From JBOGGN01 sp050744165 (GTDB lineage: Bacteria > Actinomycetota > Acidimicrobiia > Acidimicrobiales > Palsa-688): a stretch of DNA of 8,023 nt. Shown piece after piece: positions 1 to 4,181 of the stretch. The translations under genes and the position numbers were made by a program. The stretch lies in NCBI GenBank assembly GCA_050744165.1, contig JBOGGN010000084.1, positions 1 to 8,023 on the forward strand, written 5' to 3'. How positions within the stretch are numbered: the first letter of the stretch is position 1; the number at the start of each line of letters is the position of its first letter. A model generated the notes under the pieces. That model had not been told where the DNA came from, did not search any database, and saw only the letters and a program-made list of their open reading frames with translations.

Positions 1-1
1 C

Positions 2-322
2 TCGAAACCGGTCGTCTTCGCCTACCACGGCTACCCGTGGTTGATCCACCGTCTCACGTATCGGCGCACCAACCACGAGAACTTGCACGTCCGTGGCTAC
101 AAGGAAGAGGGGACCACGACAACGCCCTTCGACATGGTCATGATGAACGACCTCGACCGCTTCCACCTCGTGATCGACGTCATCGACCGCGTGCCGTCGC
201 TCGGGTCGCGGGCGGCGCGGGTCCGCCAGGAGATGGTCGACCTGCGGTACTCGGCCAAGCAATGGACCCGGACCCACGGCGAGGACCTGCCGGAGGTCGC
301 CAACTGGGCCTGGCCGCATTGA
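2..322 (+). CDS. xfp: Phosphoketolase (xylulose-5-P/fructose-6-P), C-terminal part, 5' truncated by window edge
   Basis: Only the last 106 residues are present; the gene begins before the window. Phosphoketolase is a cytoplasmic thiamine-diphosphate enzyme that splits xylulose 5-phosphate or fructose 6-phosphate with phosphate, giving acetyl phosphate plus glyceraldehyde 3-phosphate or erythrose 4-phosphate. The visible part carries the highly conserved C-terminal signature: FAYHGYPWLIH, then TNHENLHVRGYKEEGTTTTP, then FDMVMMNDLDRFHL, ending LPEVANWAWPH and TGA. Family members are about 790-800 residues, so roughly 690 residues lie outside. The protein ends at the usual place for the family, with no sign of a frameshift. 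The acetate kinase gene follows 121 nt downstream on the same strand, and it would consume the acetyl phosphate made here, so a shared operon is likely. Whether it prefers xylulose 5-phosphate or is dual-specific cannot be judged from this fragment. Confidence 0.95.
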   Translation, partial: SKPVVFAYHGYPWLIHRLTYRRTNHENLHVRGYKEEGTTTTPFDMVMMNDLDRFHLVIDVIDRVPSLGSRAARVRQEMVDLRYSAKQWTRTHGEDLPEVANWAWPH

Positions 323-443
323 TGCCGTTGCGGTTGGGCGGTGCCGGGGACCTCGTGGACCTGGAGTCGGGCAGGGTGTCACGGATTTCTCGTTGGACCG
401 CGCGAGGGCTAAGGCCACGCGGGCGGGGGAGCGGCGCTCGCTG

Positions 444-1652
444 ATGCGCGTCCTGGTCCTCAACGCTGGGTCGAGCAGCGTCAAGGTAAGTGTCGTCGAC
501 GACGCCGGACAGCGGACCTTCGACCGGGACCTCGCCCACCACCCGTCCCAGCTCCCCGCCGAGGAGCTTCAACGGCTGGCGGCTGACCATGGCCCGATCG
601 ACGCCGTCGGCCACCGGATCGTCCATGGCGGCGACGGCTTCGGCGGCCCGGTGCAGGTCGACGACAAGGTGCTGGCCCAGATCGAAGCCCTGACTCCGCT
701 GGCCCCGTTGCACCAGCCGGCGGGCGTGGCGGGAATCCGCGCCGCCATGAAAGCGCTGCCCGCCGTTGTCAACGTGGCCTGCTTCGATACCGCCTTCCAC
801 CGCAGCCTTCCGGAGGCGGCGGCCACCTACGCCCTACCTGCCGACTGGCGCTCCCGGTTCGGCCTCCGGCGGTACGGGTTCCACGGGCTCTCCCACGCAT
901 GGGCGTGGCGGCGGGCGGTGGCGCTGCTCAGCCGGAACGGCCGGGACGGCCCGGTCGAGGAGGACGGCCGGAACGGCCGGGACGGCGCTGTCCGCCGGGA
1001 CGGCCCGGTCGAGGACCTGCGCATCGACCGGGACCGCCCGGTCGAGGACCTGCGCATCGTGACCTGTCACCTCGGCGGCGGCTCGTCGCTTTGCGCCATA
1101 CGGGGCGGGCGGTCGCAGGACACCACCATGGGCTTCACCCCGCTCGAGGGGCTGGTGATGGAGACCCGCTCGGGAAGCGTGGATCCGGGCCTTGTCCTGT
1201 GGCTGATCCAGCAGGGCGGCCTCAGCCCGGCCGAGGTGAACGATGGCCTGGAGCACAACGCGGGCCTGGCCGCGCTCTCCGGGACGTCGGGTGACATGCA
1301 GGAGGTAATGGCTGCCGTCGCCAATGTCGGCAACCGCCGGGCGGCGCTGGCGCTCGAGGTGTGGCTCCACCGCCTAGTTCGGGAGATCGGCGCCATGGTC
1401 GGAGCGCTCGGGGGCCTCGACGTGCTCGTGTTCACCGGCGGGATCGGGGAGCATGCCCCGGACCTGCGGGCCCGTGCGGCCGCCCGGCTCGCCTATCTCG
1501 GCGTGGCGCTCGACCAGGAGCGAAACGCCGCCGCCCAGGACGACACGGACATCAGCGCTCTCGAATCGTCCTGCGCCACGTGCGTCGTCAAGGCGGGCGA
1601 AGACCTCGAAATAGCCCTCGAAGTTCGGGCCCACCTCGAGCCGAGGGCGTGA
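444..1652 (+). CDS. ackA: Acetate kinase with internal repeat insertion
   Basis: AckA (402 residues from this start) transfers phosphate between acetyl phosphate and ADP, giving acetate and ATP in the cytoplasm. Family motifs appear in order: VLNAGSSSVK at residues 4-14 (Asn7), GHRIVHGG at 56-63 (Arg58), CFDTAFH at 113-119 (Asp115), YGFHGLSH at 144-151, CHLGGGSS at 208-215, METRSGSVDPG at 239-249 (Arg242), GTSGDM at 280-285, FTGGIGEHAPDLR at 330-342, and a C-terminal GEDLEIA with Glu386 in the place of the family's catalytic-site glutamate. The ATG at 444 is chosen because homology begins at MRVLVLNAG. A TTG at 393 would add 17 unrelated residues. The ribosome binding site is weak (GGGGGA, spacing about 13). 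Residues about 164-197 are a low-complexity repeat absent from typical AckA (see the repeat entry). All core catalytic positions are intact, so activity is likely kept. The neighbour xfp supplies acetyl phosphate. Confidence 0.95.
   Translation: MRVLVLNAGSSSVKVSVVDDAGQRTFDRDLAHHPSQLPAEELQRLAADHGPIDAVGHRIVHGGDGFGGPVQVDDKVLAQIEALTPLAPLHQPAGVAGIRAAMKALPAVVNVACFDTAFHRSLPEAAATYALPADWRSRFGLRRYGFHGLSHAWAWRRAVALLSRNGRDGPVEEDGRNGRDGAVRRDGPVEDLRIDRDRPVEDLRIVTCHLGGGSSLCAIRGGRSQDTTMGFTPLEGLVMETRSGSVDPGLVLWLIQQGGLSPAEVNDGLEHNAGLAALSGTSGDMQEVMAAVANVGNRRAALALEVWLHRLVREIGAMVGALGGLDVLVFTGGIGEHAPDLRARAAARLAYLGVALDQERNAAAQDDTDISALESSCATCVVKAGEDLEIALEVRAHLEPRA
931..1059 (+). repeat. In-frame tandem/interleaved repeats inside ackA
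   Basis: A 20-nt block beginning GCCGGAACGG occurs at 931-950 and 967-986 (36 nt apart). A 21-nt block beginning CCGGGACGGCCC occurs at 941-961 and 995-1015 (54 nt apart). A third copy of the second block, with one mismatch, lies at 1028-1048 (33 nt on), and the extended block ending CCTGCGCATCG is repeated at 1006-1026 and 1039-1059. All offsets are multiples of three, so the frame is kept. The protein reads as units related to RDGPVEDLRI and RDRPVEDLRI. Between the FHGxSH and CHLG motifs there are 56 residues, compared with about 22 in typical acetate kinases. I infer local duplication of the native segment just before CHLG. Confidence 0.85.
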
Positions 1653-1694
1653 TGGCGTCTCAACCGAGCGTTGTCTGAAGGCGGGGACGCATTC

Positions 1695-1716
1695 CGAGGC
1701 TGAGTCGCAAGCCTCG
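1695..1716. terminator. Small hairpin downstream of ackA, possible terminator
   Basis: A 7-bp perfect stem, CGAGGCT (1695-1701) with AGCCTCG (1710-1716), and an 8-nt loop, starts 43 nt after the ackA stop. There is no T tract after it, so termination is only inferred from position; such tail-less hairpins are common in high-GC actinobacteria. Confidence 0.35.
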
Positions 1717-1735
1717 CAAGCGTCGCCAGCGGCGG

Positions 1736-1780
1736 AGGGTGGCGGGTGGCAGGGTGGCGGGTGGCAGGGTGGCGCAGGGT
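1736..1780. repeat. G-rich 15-bp tandem repeat with G-quadruplex potential
   Basis: The unit AGGGTGGCGGGTGGC occurs perfectly at 1736-1750 and 1751-1765, followed by two shortened units AGGGTGGC at 1766 and 1776. On the + strand this gives six GGG runs separated by 4-7 nt (starting near 1737, 1744, 1752, 1759, 1767 and 1777), which satisfies the usual G3+N1-7 quadruplex pattern. It lies in the gap between the convergent ackA and phosphoesterase genes. The in-frame + reading through it has no sign of being a gene. The last unit runs into the left arm of the 17-bp inverted repeat at 1777. Confidence 0.8.
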
Positions 1781-1823
1781 GGCCCGAATACCTACCGCAT
1801 AGAGCCAGGTATTCGGGCCACCC
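1777..1823. terminator. Perfect 17-bp inverted repeat, likely bidirectional terminator
   Basis: GGGTGGCCCGAATACCT at 1777-1793 is the exact reverse complement of 1807-1823, with a 13-nt loop at 1794-1806. It lies between convergent genes (ackA stop at 1652, phosphoesterase stop at 1969), where a two-sided terminator is expected. There is no T tract on either side. It could instead be a REP-like mobile palindrome, which a genome-wide copy count would show. Nothing gene-like was seen in the remainder of 1653-1968. Confidence 0.6.
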
Positions 1824-1917
1824 CGGGCGGTCGGGCCGCCCAGGGCAGCCGGGGAAGGTGGGGAACGCTAAACCCGAAGTCGACCCGTCGGATCCGTGAG
1901 GCCCGTGAGGCGCCTAA

Positions 1918-1945
1918 GTGGCCCCGAATCAAAATCCGGGCCCAC
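1918..1945 (-). terminator. Imperfect hairpin just downstream of the phosphoesterase gene
   Basis: GTGGCCCCGAAT (1918-1929) pairs with ATCCGGGCCCAC (1934-1945) with two mismatches and a 4-nt loop. On the minus strand it begins 23 nt after the phosphoesterase stop codon. There is no T tract. It is a weak candidate terminator for that gene. Confidence 0.3.
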
Positions 1946-1968
1946 CCGCTTGCTCCTGGAAACGATGG

Positions 1969-3723
1969 CTAATGCGAGTTGGAACCGCTTCCCAAGCCCG
2001 GCAAGACCTGCGTGTGTTGGATGCGAACGCCGTCCAGTCGCCCGTAGTTGAGACCCAGCGCCTGCAGGATGGTCGGCGCCACCTGGCCCGTGTCGACCGG
2101 GGCGTTGACCGTGGTGCCGTAATTGCCGTGATCGTGATTGCCCTGGTCGCCTTGGGCGTTCTGGCTGTTTTTGGCCCCGTTGAACACGATCATCGCCACG
2201 TGGGTGTCGTCGGTGGAGAACCCGCCATGCTCGGCCACCTTGGCGTTGCTCTGCGAGTAGATGGTGCCCGGGATTGGCTGGACAATGATGTCCGGCGTCC
2301 TCGGGTCCACCGCCGGGTTGCCGAACTGGGCCCGGAGGGCGCTCCCCGACAGCACGTACTGGATGTGCGCCGGGTTGCCGGCGGCGATGCTGGCGTTGAG
2401 CGCGTTGACCGCAGCCTGGGTCTGCGACTGGTCGGCCAGCCAGATCAGGGCGACGTCATCATCGGTGATCTGGGCAACCTTGATGCCGGCGTTGGACAAG
2501 ACGGTGCTCTCGGCGTGGCCTATGAGCTGCAGTTTGGAGGGGTCGATGGGCGACTGGCCGTGCTTCGCCGTCAAAATGATCTCCGTCGAGTTGAACACCC
2601 CCCTGACCTTCAGTTCCTGGACCATCGAGGCGAGCGCGGCGTCGACCCACTCGATGGCGCCGGTCATCTGCGGCGTGAAGGCCAGTGTGCCGGGGACGTA
2701 GCCGCCGGGAAGATAGCTCGGGTCGCAGCTAGGGGCGTTGTTGCTGCGCGGGCAGGACAGCTGCGGGTCGACCAGTTTCTGGCCCACACTCACGGTCTGG
2801 AAATTCATGCCGAAAATGTTGGGCACCGGCGCCCTTCCGGTATTGGCCGAGTTGTGCCCGTCGATCTGGTTCAGAATGGCGTCCACCTTGATCTGGTCGT
2901 AGGCCTCGGTGTCGCCCACCTTGTCTGTGATGAAGAAACCGTTTGGGTCACCGGTGGGGTTCGGCAGCGGAAAGGTCACCGTCCGACCCCGGGTATCCAC
3001 CAGGGAGTGCGGGATGATGTCGGCGTTGATCTCGGTGTTGAACGGGTCGTTCACGGTGTCCGGGGTGCCGTTGCCGGCGATCTCGGCGTTGACGCCAGGG
3101 TGCTTGTCCGCCCAAGCGGTGTACATACCGGCGCTATGGGCGATGCTCATGATGGTGTTCGTGCGGTTGTAGTTGTTGGGCGCGATCGGGGTGCACACGC
3201 CGTTGACGATGGCGTCGGGCTCCTGGGACGGGTCCACCGTCTCGTTCAAGATCGTCCGGGTCCCCACCTGGCCGTTGGCGACGCTGGGAGCGTTGGTGTC
3301 CAGGTTCTCGAAATAGGGCGCCTCGTTGCCCGCCGGCCCCGAGCAGTTTTGGGTGCCGCTGGCGGTCTGTGCCGCCGGAGCGTAAAAGGTCCGGTCGTAG
3401 CTGTCGTCGTAATAGACGCCGGTCAGCTTCGGCGTCGCCCCGGTGAAGAGGGCCATCACGCCGGGCGAGGAGTCGGACGGCTCCGAGGTGGAGGCGTGCG
3501 AATAGCTGGTGCCGCCGGCCGCCAGCGAGGCAATCGTCGGGCAGATGTGTTCGGCGATGCACCTGGTCACATCGGACTGGTGCAGCCCATCGACGCTGAT
3601 CAAGAGGACATGCTTTGCCGCAGGGGACCCCGCCGAGGCAGTTGGCACCTGGGTGCCGACGAGGACAATCGCTGACAGGGCGGCGACTCCGCCCAGCCAC
3701 AGGCGCGTGAATCGTGTATTCAC
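1969..3723 (-). CDS. Secreted alkaline-phosphatase-superfamily phosphoesterase (phosphodiesterase/nucleotide pyrophosphatase type)
   Basis: The 584-residue product is a predicted exported metal-dependent phosphoesterase. The start is GTG at 3723 because AAAGGGAG lies 5 nt before it and a signal peptide begins directly: NTRFTR, a hydrophobic segment at about 8-23, and a likely cleavage after ASA (29-31). An upstream in-frame GTG at 3750 would add nine residues ahead of the signal and has no clear ribosome site. Superfamily features are ISVDGL (Asp45, metal ligand), EPSDSSPGVMALFTG (81-95, nucleophile region), WADKHPG (204-210), TAKHGQSP (385-392) and EHGGFSTDDTHV (498-509, His499, Asp505/506, His508). 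The usual NPP threonine in the nucleophile loop appears to be Ala91, so one of Ser83/85/86 may serve. KHGQ stands where many relatives have DHG. The substrate is unknown. The four-unit PHO box upstream suggests phosphate scavenging. It is monocistronic here and convergent with ackA. Confidence 0.88.
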   Translation of the reverse strand: MNTRFTRLWLGGVAALSAIVLVGTQVPTASAGSPAAKHVLLISVDGLHQSDVTRCIAEHICPTIASLAAGGTSYSHASTSEPSDSSPGVMALFTGATPKLTGVYYDDSYDRTFYAPAAQTASGTQNCSGPAGNEAPYFENLDTNAPSVANGQVGTRTILNETVDPSQEPDAIVNGVCTPIAPNNYNRTNTIMSIAHSAGMYTAWADKHPGVNAEIAGNGTPDTVNDPFNTEINADIIPHSLVDTRGRTVTFPLPNPTGDPNGFFITDKVGDTEAYDQIKVDAILNQIDGHNSANTGRAPVPNIFGMNFQTVSVGQKLVDPQLSCPRSNNAPSCDPSYLPGGYVPGTLAFTPQMTGAIEWVDAALASMVQELKVRGVFNSTEIILTAKHGQSPIDPSKLQLIGHAESTVLSNAGIKVAQITDDDVALIWLADQSQTQAAVNALNASIAAGNPAHIQYVLSGSALRAQFGNPAVDPRTPDIIVQPIPGTIYSQSNAKVAEHGGFSTDDTHVAMIVFNGAKNSQNAQGDQGNHDHGNYGTTVNAPVDTGQVAPTILQALGLNYGRLDGVRIQHTQVLPGLGSGSNSH

Positions 3724-3728
3724 TAATT

Positions 3729-3736
3729 CTCCCTTT
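3729..3736 (-). promoter_or_regulatory. Ribosome binding site deciding the phosphoesterase start
   Basis: On the minus strand AAAGGGAG is followed by 5 nt (AATTA in reading direction) and then GTG at 3723-3721. This supports the inner GTG over the GTG at 3750. Confidence 0.75.
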
Positions 3737-3774
3737 GTTATGGAGTCCACGTCCCAGCGCGTCCCCCGCGGGCA

Positions 3775-3780
3775 ATAACA
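3775..3780 (-). promoter_or_regulatory. Candidate -10 box of the phosphoesterase promoter
   Basis: TGTTAT on the minus strand lies 16 nt downstream of the last PHO-box unit and about 50 nt before the GTG start. No good -35 hexamer is seen; the position 17 nt upstream falls inside the last PHO unit, as expected for an activator-dependent promoter. This is an inference from position and sequence only. Confidence 0.45.
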
Positions 3781-3796
3781 GGGCGAACCTAGCGAG

Positions 3797-3840
3797 TGGT
3801 GGTGAACGGACCCCGAACGAAAGTTGAACCTCAGACGAAC
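3797..3840 (-). promoter_or_regulatory. PHO box: four contiguous 11-nt direct repeats (PhoP/RegX3-type operator)
   Basis: Read on the minus strand, four abutting 11-nt units each start with GTTC: GTTCGTCTGAG (3840-3830), GTTCAACTTTC (3829-3819), GTTCGGGGTCC (3818-3808) and GTTCACCACCA (3807-3797). In Streptomyces, PhoP binds 11-nt direct repeats with a conserved 7-nt part GTTCACC. The units match it at 5, 6, 4 and 7 of 7 positions. The array ends 73 nt before the GTG start of a secreted phosphoesterase and overlaps the expected -35 position of its promoter. Exact period, orientation and the type of target gene agree. Binding itself is inferred, and a mycobacterial-type RegX3 regulator is an alternative. 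Confidence 0.72.
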
Positions 3841-3922
3841 ACAAGCGGTAAATATCCGCGCCGCGGGTCCTTTAGCTCAAATGGCTGGTTTTGATGACGC
3901 CGGTTTCTGCGTGGATAGCCCT

Positions 3923-3974
3923 GTCCGCCGGGCAGGCTTGACCCGCCGCCTGCGGAAGCGAGGAACCGGCGGAC
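3923..3974. other. Nested stem structure in the upstream region of the dehydrogenase gene
   Basis: An outer 9-bp perfect stem, GTCCGCCGG (3923-3931) with CCGGCGGAC (3966-3974), encloses an inner 6-bp stem, GCAGGC (3932-3937) with GCCTGC (3948-3953). The inner stem stacks directly on the outer on one side, and a 12-nt purine-rich bulge (GGAAGCGAGGAA, 3954-3965) lies on the other. This could fold as a leader RNA element or act as a DNA-level site. No known riboswitch class is matched fully. Confidence 0.45.
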
Positions 3975-4135
3975 CCGAGGAATGCGCGCGTCGCCGCACG
4001 CTCGGCTGCGCGTGACGGTCGCCGGGACCAAGCATGAGGTGCTCGCCGACTTGTCAGCAGGAGGTCACCCCCTGCCAGCTGCGGCCCGAAAACCCCCCGG
4101 CCGAGGAGGCGGTGGCCGCCGGTAGGGAGAGGGCT

Positions 4136-4152
4136 TTGTCGGGTAGGGACAA
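4136..4152. promoter_or_regulatory. Operator-like inverted repeat TTGTC-N7-GACAA
   Basis: TTGTC (4136-4140) and GACAA (4148-4152) form an inverted repeat with a 7-nt spacer, 29 nt before the dehydrogenase ATG. The size would suit a dimeric repressor such as a GntR-type regulator, which often controls lactate-type dehydrogenases, but five-base arms can also arise by chance. Confidence 0.25.
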
Positions 4153-4181
4153 TCCTGTGGGAGACCAAGGCGGAAGCCCCC

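Larger units (their letters stand above)
3841..4181. other. Leader region before the dehydrogenase gene, no convincing gene
   Basis: These 341 nt lie between the PHO box and the ATG at 4182. A 47-codon + strand reading from ATG 3982 to TAG 4125 exists but ends in a low-complexity Gly/Arg tail and has no recognisable domain or well-spaced ribosome site. What is visible is structural: the nested stems at 3923-3974, a possible short stem CACGC/GCGTG near 3997-4015, and the inverted repeat at 4136-4152. No convincing -35/-10 pair for the dehydrogenase gene was identified. Confidence 0.5.

Noticed and set aside
393..443. Upstream TTG start for ackA
   Set aside because: It would add 17 residues without homology. 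Acetate kinases begin at the MRVLVLNAGSS segment, encoded from the ATG at 444.
1739..1972. 77-codon + strand open frame in the convergent gap
   Set aside because: It runs through the G-rich tandem repeat and the 17-bp palindrome, has a repetitive Gly/Arg composition and no ribosome site.
1918..3675. Long + strand open frame of 585 codons opposite the phosphoesterase gene
   Set aside because: It is the antisense of a well-supported gene with signal peptide, superfamily motifs and ribosome site. Its translation is low in recognisable domains and rich in Val/Gly/Arg/Asp, typical of a high-GC mirror frame.
3785..3788. A fifth GAAC/GTTC unit extending the PHO box
   Set aside because: It is 19 nt from the neighbouring unit end, out of phase with the 11-nt period, so it was not counted.
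3865..3960. tRNA-like start (CCTTTAGCTCAAATGGCTGG)
   Set aside because: It looks like a D-arm, but there is no matching anticodon stem, no GGTTCGA-type T-loop and no closing acceptor stem.
3923..4015. c-di-AMP (ydaO-type) riboswitch
   Set aside because: The GCGGAAGCGAGGAACC stretch is reminiscent of that class, but the conserved GGGTGAAT and CAGCTAAC-type elements that I would expect are missing. A covariance search would settle it.
3982..4125. 47-codon + strand reading starting with ATG after GAGGA
   Set aside because: The purine run is only about one base from the ATG, the C terminus is low-complexity Gly/Arg, and no family is recognised.
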